Shown here: positions 10,282-20,504 of the stretch, one piece after another | Layout of the letters: the number at the start of each line of letters is the position of its first letter | Position numbering within the stretch: position 1 is the stretch's first letter | Assembly: GCF_010111755.1 (NCBI RefSeq) | Contig: NC_088960.1 | Location: 1,178,001-1,242,000, forward strand | DNA length: 64,000 nucleotides | Source: Nakaseomyces glabratus | Taxonomy: Eukaryota; Ascomycota; Saccharomycetes; Saccharomycetales; Saccharomycetaceae | Direction of reading: 5' to 3' | Notes under the pieces: generated by a model | What the model saw: only the letters and a program-made list of their open reading frames with translations | Databases searched by the model: none | Told to the model about the DNA's origin: nothing | Translations under genes and position numbers: made by a program

Positions 10282-12369
10282 TTAAATCAACGATGCAACA
10301 GCTGCTGCAGCAATTGCAACCATTACTGAGGCTGATTTGGAAAACTCAAGCTTCAATACAGAACCAGCATTCTTCTTAGCAGTAGAAGAAGTGGAAGATC
10401 TAGCGGCAGTTGAGGAAACAGTACTATTTGAACTAGAATTGGAAATCAAAGTTCCAGTACTAGTAGCACGGCTCGAAGTAACTAGAGTGGAGTTAGTCTT
10501 TGAAGATGAGTTAGACTTAGTACCAGAACCAGTGTTCAACAAGGCACCAATTGGGGAGTCATCAGTTACAGCAGCAATAGCAGAAGAAATAGCAGCTGGA
10601 TCCTGATTATTTGGTGTTAGAAGCTTTGTTGGTGTGTTGTCAATAGTACCATTCCAACAGTAGTTGGTGAAACACTTGTCACAAATATCCGGTAGAGTTA
10701 AGTTCAGAGATTGTTGCTTACGTCTAATGATTGCACAACCAACACATGTAACGTAGTCAGCATCTTCAGTCAAATTATTTCTGGTAGTGGCTTCGAAAGC
10801 ATTTCTAATCATACCAACACGTTCACTGTAGTTATAGTTTAGTTTAAAGGTGGAAACGTTACTTTCAAAGGAATGATAACTGTTTGGAATGTAAACAATT
10901 AAAGGTGGGATATATTCAAGGTCAGTCAAATTGTTGGCGTCACAACCGTAGAAACTTGGCTTACCACCCAGACCTAGGTTAACAAAAGTGGTCATATCAG
11001 GGACGTATGGGAAAGCCATACCCTTACCTTGCTTAGAGAATTGACGTTCGTATGTCTTCATCATTGGACCACCGGCAGGATAATTATCACTTGTCTCAGT
11101 GTCTACATCAATAGCAAAGATAATATCCAGGTCACGCTCTTGCTTCAAAAGAGGAACAAATGGGATACCTTGAAGATCTTCACCACCATCCACCAAGAAC
11201 AAAGAATCAGAGTCAACTATGGAAGTAGTATAGTTGCTGTCCACGTATTTGGAACCTTTGAATGGATTTGGAGCATACATGGCAATGTCGTTGTTTTCTT
11301 TATCAATACCTTTCACCAATGTGCTGGATAGGGTGTTCAAGTAAGTGTAAGCAACGGCACTATCGTTGCTCATGGTGAACTCGTTGAACAACGAGGATGA
11401 TGTACCCATGATAAAACTAGCATCGTCGAAACCGTTAATACATCTTTCGGTTTCAGGCTTACCATCAGTGACTTGAGTACCCAAGTATTTGATGTCACTG
11501 AAAGCGTTTAAGGATGGATCCCATGAACCAATTTCGAATGGAGTCATTTCAAAAACAGTAGCGTTCAAGTTGATAACGGTGGTACCTGGGTATCTACCAT
11601 CTGCGACAGAAATTGGCATTGGCATTTCACCATTCATGAAGATTTCGTTGTCTCTTAGAGAGGACCAAGTTAAACCAGCACCAGCGTTTGGCAATGTAGG
11701 GAACCAACCGTAAGCCAACGCACGAGACCACAAATCAGTGATGGTAACGTTAAAGCCTGCGTCCCTTTTACCTTGAACCTGAGAACCAATTGCAGTCCAT
11801 CTGGCCAAGGTCTTCGAGAAATCTTTATCGTATGGATTCAAGAACGAGTTTGTGATATTCCAGATGGCATCGGCCTTGTCACCTTCCTCGAGGATCTGTT
11901 GCACTGAGGTGAAGTTGTTGTATGCCAAAGTACCAGTCAGCCAGTTACCACCAGAAAGACCAGCCATATAAGTGGCTGCTTGCAATAGACCACCTAGACC
12001 GTGTTCATTAGCACCATCAGTTCTGTTATCCATGGCTGCAAATGCACCAGCACCAACAAACATAGCACGGTAACCACCACCGGCGACAGCAATACCTAAT
12101 TTTGGAACATTTTCGGTATCATTGAATAGTGCTGAAGTAATTTCAGTAGAGACATTGGCAAAAGCGCGTCTTAGGAAAGTTTGAAGGGCATCTCTGGTAA
12201 TTGGGTCTCTTTTCTTCAACCATTCCTTCTCTGCTGGACTCAAACCATCAGCAGCATTTCTGATAAAATTAGCGTTATCAGGACAGCTCACATTTTGTGG
12301 GGTGTAACTAGCTGCATCGACAGCTGCACCAGCGGCAAGAACAGAGGCAATTAGAACTGACAATTGCAT
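10282..12369 (-). CDS. PLB2: GPI-anchored phospholipase B (TAF4-proximal copy)
   Basis: Secreted or cell-surface lysophospholipase/phospholipase B, 695 residues. It removes both fatty acids from phospholipids and lysophospholipids at the cell surface. A signal peptide (MQLSVLIASVLAAGAAVDA) precedes the fungal PLB catalytic domain. The nucleophile S139 lies in GLSGGNW and the catalytic Asp D394 in VDGGED. A conserved oxyanion-type GGGYRAM block lies upstream. Many N-X-S/T sites suggest heavy N-glycosylation. A Cys-rich segment (about 560-605) precedes a Ser/Thr-rich stalk and a hydrophobic GPI-attachment tail ending ASVMVAIAAAAVASLI. The frame extends to a TTG at 12381, but the ATG at 12369 starts the signal peptide. 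The symbol rests on synteny: the copy next to TAF4 is PLB2 in S. cerevisiae. Phospholipase B is regarded as a virulence-associated trait in Candida. Confidence 0.92.
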   Translation of the reverse strand: MQLSVLIASVLAAGAAVDAASYTPQNVSCPDNANFIRNAADGLSPAEKEWLKKRDPITRDALQTFLRRAFANVSTEITSALFNDTENVPKLGIAVAGGGYRAMFVGAGAFAAMDNRTDGANEHGLGGLLQAATYMAGLSGGNWLTGTLAYNNFTSVQQILEEGDKADAIWNITNSFLNPYDKDFSKTLARWTAIGSQVQGKRDAGFNVTITDLWSRALAYGWFPTLPNAGAGLTWSSLRDNEIFMNGEMPMPISVADGRYPGTTVINLNATVFEMTPFEIGSWDPSLNAFSDIKYLGTQVTDGKPETERCINGFDDASFIMGTSSSLFNEFTMSNDSAVAYTYLNTLSSTLVKGIDKENNDIAMYAPNPFKGSKYVDSNYTTSIVDSDSLFLVDGGEDLQGIPFVPLLKQERDLDIIFAIDVDTETSDNYPAGGPMMKTYERQFSKQGKGMAFPYVPDMTTFVNLGLGGKPSFYGCDANNLTDLEYIPPLIVYIPNSYHSFESNVSTFKLNYNYSERVGMIRNAFEATTRNNLTEDADYVTCVGCAIIRRKQQSLNLTLPDICDKCFTNYCWNGTIDNTPTKLLTPNNQDPAAISSAIAAVTDDSPIGALLNTGSGTKSNSSSKTNSTLVTSSRATSTGTLISNSSSNSTVSSTAARSSTSSTAKKNAGSVLKLEFSKSASVMVAIAAAAVASLI

Positions 12370-13919
12370 CTTGTATCTCAAGTTTCCCTTTTCACTTCGC
12401 AGTAATTAACAACTAACTGACTATGTGAATTCAAAAACAAGACCAGTGACCAAGATGGAAAAAAAATTGAATAAAAGGAATTGAGTTAAGATTTTATTGT
12501 TAGTTGGGGAAGTTTTCGAAGCAATAAGTACAAATTCTCTTGATTGACATCTTACATATATATATTTGTGCAATAAATGGAGAGAATACTGTCAAGCACT
12601 TACTGAACAAGTTGTATCAAGTAATTGAGTTACTCCAACATATCTTCAATATAAAATGGTTATAACAAACCTCTGTAGGAACTTATAATGTATATCACAG
12701 CTTGAACTAGTCAACAAAAAATGTGTTGGAGGTTTCCTTTCTTTTTGAGTACAAAGTTCAAGCTTAAATCAACAAAGACCATCGATATCTCCTCCTAAAC
12801 TCCTAATGGTAGGCAGTTTTTAAAAATTTCCTCTGGTCTGTAGAACATAGGGCATGCGTTCTACAGCTACAGTTATGTAAAGCAGCACCTTCTGGATTGT
12901 AAACACCTTCAAAGCAAGATTCAAAGGAAGATTCCGATATTGCTGTTTGTTTTGTGTAATTTACTTAGACAAAGTGAGGGGGAGACGGGGGGTGGAGAAA
13001 GTGAAGACCTTGTTAAGAAACAGATCAATAAAAGCACTGCGATGATCGTAAAAACCTAGGAAAGGCCTCAACAATTGAAAAGAATCTTCGTGTTAGACCC
13101 TTCAAACGACCGGATTGCCCGAGTTGTATTTGTCATGACTGCCATGCTTGTACCGTGGGAAAACTTCCACTGGTGTGAGGACGTATTGGGCTGCTGCTGT
13201 GACAGAAGAACTTAGCTACCTATAGGTTCTACATACTAAAAAATGACGCGACTTCCGCATTACTTACCAGGGAAACAGGTAAAAAAAAAGAAAATGTAAA
13301 TATAAAGAAACAAACCTGCGTAGATCAAACTTTTCTGGATGGAGGAAATAAGAGGACCCTCTTGAACGAGAGTTATCTCCTATTGCTGACCTTTCATACT
13401 ACTGTTAACTAGACTGGAAACACGGAAATTTTGACATAACGATAGTGTGCTTTTTGTTTGTGATAAAAAAAAGTACTGAAAAAAAAAAGTATTTTTGTTG
13501 AGTTATTAAACTTTTAGTTGATGTAATTAAACGTCTAAGAATTAAAACTGGTATTATGTTTGATAAATGTTTGGTCTGCTTACGGGCTATTTATTTTGCA
13601 ATTTAGATAATGCAATGTCACTACGTAATTGTGTATCTCATCTCATTGGTATGCTAAATCAAAAGACGTCGGAACATATACTGGGTAAGAACCCATGATA
13701 TCACATTCTTTCCATCCTGAGAAGATATTTTATTAGAAGCATCTCCTAAATCTCATATTAAATGATATATATAATAAAAAATAACTGATAGACAATGTCA
13801 CAGGGAATTCGGGTGTAGTAAGTAGATAATATAGTGCATTCTCCAACCTTCCCTGAAAATAACAAGTTTTTGGTCCTACTGATATTCTTATGATATCATC
13901 CCCAAGGGATTAGACTAGC
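12370..13919. other. PLB2 upstream region, no gene seen
   Basis: About 1.55 kb between the tandem phospholipase genes. It contains a G-rich stretch (about 12975-13000) with AGGGG stress-response-type elements and no credible ORF. It is long for a yeast promoter and is likely the PLB2 regulatory region. Confidence 0.5.
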
Positions 13920-15899
13920 TTAGATCAATTGGAAAACAGCAGTCATTGCAGTTATAATTGCGAATAATGTCTTGGCATTTACATCAACACTAACAGCGGC
14001 ATTCTTTTTTCTGGAACTGGAAGATGCCGATGCAGCTCCACTGGCATCTTGCTCAGCCATATCAGCTGCAGCAGATCCAGAAGCATTGTCAAAATCGTTT
14101 GATGCAGTAACGCCTTTAGCAGGGGTGTTGTCGATAGTACCGTTCCAACAGTAGTTAGTGAAACAAGTCTCACATTCCTTTGGTAAAGTCAAGTTCAAAG
14201 CTTGTTGCTTACGTCTCATGATTGCACAACCGATGCAGCCAGCAAAGTTGCTGTCTGCAGTCAGGTTATTCATAGTAGCAGCTTCGAAACCATTACGGAT
14301 AACACCCAAACGCTCTTTTTCGGAATAGGAAAGCTTGAAGGTAGATGTGTTACCATTGTAAGAATGTCTAGAATTTGGAATATAGACAATTAAAGGAGGA
14401 ATATATTCCAAATCAGTCATGTTACGAGCATCACAACCGAAAAATGTTGGTTTCTTGTTCAAACCCAGGTTAACAAATGTATCTGTACCTGGAACAGATG
14501 GGAACGTAACACCTTGTCCTTGGAAACCAAATTGACGTCTGTAAGTGTGCATCAAGGATGCACCATCTGGCCAATTCTCCTCTGTATCTGCTGAGTTATC
14601 CAATGCAAAAACGATGTCTAAATCACGTTCTTGCTGAATTAATGGGACTAGTGGCACGTTCTGACCATCTTCACCACCATCAACCAAAAATAGATATTCA
14701 GATTCAGACAGACTCTTCGATCTATTGTTGTTAACATAATCTGCGTCTCTGAAAGGGTTTGGTGCATAGACGGCAATATCATCGTAGTCTTCTGATAGAT
14801 CCTTTAAGAAATGTGTGGCTAAGTTACGAATAAACTTTGGAATGCTAGTATCATTGATTCTCAATAAAAACTGGTTGAACAAAGTAGAGGATGTACCCAT
14901 CAAGAAGCCTACGTTATCAAAGCCTGCAATACATTTACCTTCTTCAGCAGGTTTACCATCAGAAACTTTGGTCCCTAGATACTGAACATCAGTAAAAGCG
15001 CTCAATGAAGGATCCCAAGAGCCCAATTCGAAAGGACTATACTCAAAAACGGTAGAGTTAAGATCTATGACTGCTGTACCTGGATATCTACCGTCAGCAA
15101 CTGAGATTGGCATAGGCATTTCAGCGTTTTTGAATACATCAGACTCTCTTAGATCAGACCACAAATAAGCTACACCACCACGGTACAAGGTTGGGAAGAA
15201 TTGGTATGAAAGAGCACGGCCCCAAACATCAGCTAATGAGACGTTGAACCCAGCCTTCTGCTTATCTTCGACAGCATCAGAGATGTGGTCCCATCTTGAA
15301 CCGGTCTTGAAAATATTGATACCACCTGGTGAGACAATGGAGTGTGAGATATCCCAGATAGCACTGTCGTTATCTTGAGAGTCGACAATGTCCTGAACTG
15401 AGGTCCAATTATTCCATGATAGGGTTGTAGTTAACCAATTACCACCGGATAGACCTGCCAGATATGTGGCAGCTTGTAATAAGCCACCTAGACCGTGCTC
15501 ATTAGCACCATCAGTTCTGTTGTCCATAGCTGAAACCATACCAGCGCCGGACAACATGGCACGATAACCACCACCAGAAGCCGCAATACCAATTTTTGGT
15601 ATGTTGGATGAATTAGTGCTAAATAATTGATCTATTAGGTTGGAAGCGGAAGAGTTTGATGTGAAATTACTAGTTACACGCTTCAAGAAACTTTCTAGAG
15701 CTTCTCTAGTGTTCACATCTCTCTTTTTCAACCAATCAATTTCTGATTGAGAAAGACCAGTAGCATTTCTTAATAAATTTATATCATTTGGGCATGTAAC
15801 ATTTGCCGGCACATAACTGTTGGTTGGGGACCAAGCTTCAACACCTCCATTGAAGGCTGCGAGCAAGGAAACAGTAACTACCAAGTCTTGCAACTGCAT
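13920..15899 (-). CDS. PLB1: GPI-anchored phospholipase B (second tandem copy)
   Basis: Tandem paralogue of the preceding phospholipase B, 659 residues, same strand. The signal peptide is [22 protein letters not shown]. The nucleophile S151 lies in GLSGGNW and D407 in VDGGED. The RAM oxyanion block, the Cys-rich C-terminal segment ending [13 protein letters not shown] and the GPI tail ([17 protein letters not shown]) are all shared with the neighbour. The Ser-rich stalk is shorter and more Ala/Asp-rich (about 602-635), which accounts for much of the 36-residue difference. The two copies are clearly diverged, so this is an old duplication, also present in S. cerevisiae as PLB2/PLB1. The symbol follows that synteny. 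The ATG at 15899 is the first start of the frame. Confidence 0.92.
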
Positions 15900-17412
15900 A
15901 GTTATTTTGATACTTTAGTATTTGCTCGCTTGTATTAAAAAAAAAAAAGTAATCAAGTTAAATAAAATTTAGAAAGTCGACTATAATATATAAGGACTTA
16001 TGTGCCAGAAAAATAAATTTATGCTCATAGTAATAAACTAACGATCAATATTGTATTATATATAATCGCATTAAATATAGGAGCTAAACATTCCTCTTTG
16101 AAAATCCCTCTTTCCCTAAATTACCATTGTTAGTATACTCAGAGGAGATGAAAAGAAAAATGATTATGAGGAGGCTTCATGCATTTACTTATTTAAAAAG
16201 TACTTCTGATATGATAAATACTAGGATAAAGAAAAGGGTTAATTTGAAATTGGCTTGTACTTTCAAGTAAGAAAGTTCCGGGCGAAGTGGCTCAATAACA
16301 GTAAATTTTCGCTGGGCCTTGATTATCACATCATCGTATGGTAGGTAAATAAATGTCGTAAAAATAAGTGTATAAACAGAATGAGGAGAGACAAAAAGTG
16401 CAATAATTAAAGAACAGGCATAGTAAAAAAATTGAGGGAGGGTGATGAGGTGGAGAAGCCCTTCTCAGGTTTTAACGTAGACGACGGAAAGGTTGACACT
16501 TAAAAAAATTACGAATCGCCGGGCCCCGAAACTCCCTCTTAAAGTTTTACAACTAAAGGAGGCATCCTTGATGGAAAATTGCTATCCTTTCATCTATTTA
16601 CTTGTCCAGTTAGTAAAATTATTTATGTATTTCAAATTAATTCACTCCGTGGAATAATGGATCCAAACTATACACTGGGCAGTAAAACAGCATTATAGTT
16701 CCCTGATATGTTCAGTGATAATTCACGCCCTAACTTACAAATTAGAAGCGGGATAGTACATGCAATGGGCAAAGATGTAGATGTTTTTTATATAAGAAAC
16801 CACAGGGTGGCTGAAAAGTGTCACGAATATGAGAAGGCACTCGCATATTTAAATGGCATATACAAAGCCATTAAGTAAATGTTACAACGACTCTTTCTAA
16901 ACTCTATTATAGAACAGTTGTCATATAGCACACGCCAATCTCCTTAACAACTTTAATCATTGAAACACTCTATTTCGAATAATTGGCACTATTAAACACA
17001 TCATAACAGACTTACAACAGACCTATTTAATCATGATGAGGGCTTAAAAAACGCAAGGCAAAGCCTGTTAAGTTGTTAAGTTATTGCCTTTCAGTTTACT
17101 CGTCCAGTTCTCATATTGAGAAAATGACGTCATTTTAAAATTTTGCTCTGGAATAGGAGGCGATGGATCCATAGCTTAAAAGATTCATAGGATTTTGCAA
17201 CCATTATGAGTGAAATAAATATATGGTAACCAGATTTCTATTTTTTACATTATTGAATGGAGCCGGATTTCTATCAGTAAACTTATTATATCAAAATTGA
17301 TGTTATATTATAATGCAAATATGAGTGCTTTACTCTAAATTATATTTATGTATAAATACAGATATATATGCTACAGCGTGAACGTCAAATAAGAAACAGA
17401 GTAATGTGTATA
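15900..17412. other. PLB1 upstream region, no gene seen
   Basis: About 1.5 kb with no supported ORF. It has a small GC-rich patch near 16515-16530 and a TCCGTGGA element at 16646-16653 that fits the Pdr1 response consensus TCCRYGSR. It is probably the PLB1 promoter plus the RRN11 3' flank. Confidence 0.5.
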
Positions 17413-18945
17413 TTATTCGCTTGAATCATCGGTACTGTTGTAATTAAATTTTAATGCATCCATGTTCATGGTAGGCTCCCAGTGCGTCTTTATCACTGGA
17501 TCAATACCTTCCTCAACAAGGTTACCGAGAAAGGAGTTACTTTCATCAATTTGGAAAGGATTCTCCTCGTCATCTTCATTACTATATGAAGTATTATCAT
17601 ATGATTCTTGCAATTTCATATTCTCTGGTTTACTCTCATCTTCATACATACGTTTTTCAAACTCCTCCAATCTACTTTGTATGAACTGCTTTGGGTATTC
17701 GAAATTGCCCTTCTGTGAACAATTTTGTAGGTATGTCTTAACATAATGAATATGCTGAGTTACTTGGTTTCTAGCAATATCTCTTCTTGAACCAGATAGT
17801 CTTTGACAATTAAACTTCCCAGACAAGTAATCCGCATGTACCATATGGCACATTGAATAGATAAACCAAATTTCTGGGTCATCCAAATATGGTGGAACTA
17901 GCACCATTTCAGATATTTTATCAATCAATTCAGTTAATTTATCCATTGCAGATTGCTTTGACCCGTTATCATTTTCTTCTTCATTTGTGTTGACTCCTTT
18001 CTCTTCTTCGATAGATATGAGTTCAGTTACTTTTATTAAACAATTCCATAACCATGTCAGAGCATATTTTGGAGTATGTGTTCTTGATCCACTTCTAAAA
18101 ACTGGTGCCTTTCTATGGCAATGGCTTTGAACAAAATTTTGCTTAGACGAATAAACAGTGCTCATCCATTTTAAAAACTCGAGTGACCTTGTCGTTTGCC
18201 CTCTTTCCATTAGAATCCTAGTGCCTAACCCCCAGATGTTTCTTATATCGACTTCTGGAATTCTAATCAGCAATGAAAATGTTCTGTAAGCAATATCCCA
18301 ATTACCTTGCGAAACACTTGAAAATAATATTTGAGTTAATATTTCAATATGTTTCAGTAGATAACTGTCAATGTCTACCAGCGGCTCTAGCACTTCATAT
18401 CCTTCACTCTTTATGTCAAAATACCTTTTGTTAACTAACGGCATATGCACAACATTCTTTTCTACTCTTTTTTTGGCAATTCTTTCTACTCTATTAAGAC
18501 GTGTGTAATGGATATGTGTCTTCTTCAACTCATGTTTCTTTTTCGTATTGACGCTGTTTCCATCATACCAGACTTCAAAACTATGCTCGGGCTTCTCATA
18601 CTTTCTGTAAAAGAGCTTCTCAAACTTGTTCATATCATTAGCAAATTCATTATCATCTTTTGTGGTATCTTCACCTTCACTGGACGTTTCAGCTTCTGAA
18701 TCTGAATAGTCTTCTCCAAGTTTCATTTTCTTTTCTTTGATTTGCTCCCGGGAAGGTAGTTGTGATTCTGATTGATCATTCTCAACCGCTGAATTCTCAG
18801 GTGTTGGGAGGCTATTAGCCTGCCTTCGTCTTTTACTCCTCCTTTTGGCATGATATTTCCTTGATAAAATATTAATGTATTGGTATCTTACCCTTCTTTC
18901 AACATTAAGACGCCTACAGTTGTAGGTGATAGGGACTTCAAACAT
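17413..18945 (-). CDS. RRN11: RNA polymerase I core factor subunit Rrn11
   Basis: 510-residue homologue of Rrn11 (507 in S. cerevisiae). With Rrn6 and Rrn7 it forms the core factor that binds the rDNA promoter and recruits RNA polymerase I in the nucleolus. The product starts MFEVPIT and has an Arg/Lys-rich segment near 20-45, then the conserved SLPTPENSA. After an acidic low-complexity stretch comes the helical TPR-like core with KKYEKPEHSFE-like, GSRTHTPKYALTWLW and DKISEMVLVPP blocks. The acidic C-terminus ends DDSSE. The frame is open from a GTG at 18975, but the ATG at 18945 gives the N-terminus MFEVPIT found in yeast. VPS71 and CAT2 lie beside it, as in S. cerevisiae, though in a different order and orientation as I recall. 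Confidence 0.93.
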   Translation of the reverse strand: MFEVPITYNCRRLNVERRVRYQYINILSRKYHAKRRSKRRRQANSLPTPENSAVENDQSESQLPSREQIKEKKMKLGEDYSDSEAETSSEGEDTTKDDNEFANDMNKFEKLFYRKYEKPEHSFEVWYDGNSVNTKKKHELKKTHIHYTRLNRVERIAKKRVEKNVVHMPLVNKRYFDIKSEGYEVLEPLVDIDSYLLKHIEILTQILFSSVSQGNWDIAYRTFSLLIRIPEVDIRNIWGLGTRILMERGQTTRSLEFLKWMSTVYSSKQNFVQSHCHRKAPVFRSGSRTHTPKYALTWLWNCLIKVTELISIEEEKGVNTNEEENDNGSKQSAMDKLTELIDKISEMVLVPPYLDDPEIWFIYSMCHMVHADYLSGKFNCQRLSGSRRDIARNQVTQHIHYVKTYLQNCSQKGNFEYPKQFIQSRLEEFEKRMYEDESKPENMKLQESYDNTSYSNEDDEENPFQIDESNSFLGNLVEEGIDPVIKTHWEPTMNMDALKFNYNSTDDSSE

Positions 18946-19322
18946 AGAGTACACAACTGTTTGATCAACAAACACTGCGATAATACCCTATAATATATGG
19001 GATAAGGGCTCCAGATACCTGACAGTATGCGTTTCAAGACAAGTTCGAATATTCTTTTAAATAATCAAAGACTAATCTGATTAAGTCGTTTTTGAATTGT
19101 TTGCGATGAGCTGTTTACCTTTATTTTTTTCAAAAATTTTTTTTTTTCATCTCATCGCAGCATCAATCATTTCTTTCCTTTTTTAGTTTAGAAAGTTGAT
19201 CTGTGCAATATAGTGATGCAAAGCACCACATTATGAGTTATAAAGTACAAACCCAAATGTAAAGGTACGAAGAAATGCTCTTCTTTTAGAATATTATTAA
19301 TTATGTTATCTATTTAATTATG
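18946..19322. other. RRN11-VPS71 intergenic region
   Basis: About 380 bp with T-rich tracts near 19120-19150. It is likely the RRN11 promoter and VPS71 3' end. No other feature is seen. Confidence 0.5.
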
Positions 19323-20138
19323 CTATCTACCTGTACAACGTGTTTCATTATGTGTTCTGTAGCAACTTACTGAACAAATTTTGTCACCGCATGCTACACA
19401 ATTTGATAAACTATCGTACCCTCCACAAATAGAACATATAGTTATCAGCGGTAATACCTTAAAGTATTTCTTATTGTAAACATTATGGAGAATGATGCTT
19501 CTATTAACATGATCCAGTGTATCCAAATATGTATGAAGTTTACGCTTCGAAGTCAGCACCTTTCTTAGAATCAACTGTCGATTGGTGGAACTCTTTTTCT
19601 TTGCCTGATCCTTTGATTTTGGAGGCTTTGTAGATCTGTAGGACATAAATACGGAGCTGTTAATCTCAAAACGATTGTTTGAAGAGCCTCTCCCTGCTGA
19701 GACACTATTATTGGTTTGGTCACCTGCATTAGTAATTGCAGTTGTGACGGAATCAATACGATCTCTTGGGATTCCAGAAACACTACTTAGTAACGTAGGT
19801 ACATCGCCAATATCTTTTATATTTTCAGTGTCAAGCTCCATAAACCTTCTTTTCGATTGTATAAGTTCAGTCTCGCTAAACTTGTTAGTCTTTTCTGCAG
19901 ATGATTTGTCCTCATTGCTATTCTCCTTATTTTGGGCAGTATACAGCCGGGCTTCCAAATCAGCCAATGAGTAATTTATACGCTTCGCATTTCTTGAAGA
20001 GGTGATTTTATTACTATTCTTCTTCCTCTTCATCGCATTTTGTGATCGTCTCTGCTGTTCCGCATCCAAAGCAGAATAGTAAATGTTCGGATTGTAGGTT
20101 CGTGGATCAATTTCCTGCACACTAAACGGTCTCGGCAT
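19323..20138 (-). CDS. VPS71: SWR1 complex subunit Vps71/Swc6 (zinc-finger HIT)
   Basis: 271-residue homologue of Vps71/Swc6 (280 in S. cerevisiae). It is a subunit of the SWR1 remodeller, which exchanges H2A for H2A.Z in nucleosomes near promoters; with Arp6 it contacts the nucleosome. The N-terminus carries the conserved EIDPRTYNPNIYY and RINYSLADLEARLYT blocks. The middle is Ser/Asn-rich and variable. The C-terminus is a zf-HIT finger with C235, C238, C247, C250, C255, C259, H263 and C268, so all metal ligands are present. The ATG at 20138 begins the frame. The protein acts in the nucleus; the VPS name comes from a vacuolar sorting phenotype. Confidence 0.96.
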   Translation of the reverse strand: MPRPFSVQEIDPRTYNPNIYYSALDAEQQRRSQNAMKRKKNSNKITSSRNAKRINYSLADLEARLYTAQNKENSNEDKSSAEKTNKFSETELIQSKRRFMELDTENIKDIGDVPTLLSSVSGIPRDRIDSVTTAITNAGDQTNNSVSAGRGSSNNRFEINSSVFMSYRSTKPPKSKDQAKKKSSTNRQLILRKVLTSKRKLHTYLDTLDHVNRSIILHNVYNKKYFKVLPLITICSICGGYDSLSNCVACGDKICSVSCYRTHNETRCTGR

Positions 20139-20504
20139 TATAGGTTGGTCTTTATCTATAAATTTATTTTCCTTTGGCTACAAATGTATTCGACTTGGTT
20201 GGTGAAAGCATAGTTATAGTCTAATATTCTATAGTTCCTCTTCATCTCATATTTACATAATGGCTAAACAACGAAGGGTATTGTGGTCCGTGCGACGTAA
20301 TAAGGAATTGAACGTGTGATCAATATTACGACTATTTAGTATAATACCAACACAGCAGTAACTTTGATAATCCATAAAGTGGTAATTATGCCATTCAATG
20401 TTTTTAATGCAATAGAATTCAATTATAAAGTATACACAAAGTTTTAAACATAAATCATTTTAGCGTTACATTTGCTGCTCAGCTGTTGACATCAACTATA
20501 TATA
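20139..20504. other. VPS71-CAT2 intergenic region
   Basis: About 370 bp, likely the VPS71 promoter and CAT2 3' flank. No additional ORF or RNA is seen. Confidence 0.5.

Noticed and set aside
17413..18975. Reading the 17413-18945 gene as an Rqc1/TCF25-type protein
   Set aside because: The MFEVPIT start, SLPTPENSA block, GSRTHT block and DDSSE end match Rrn11 instead; there is no Rqc1-like sequence.
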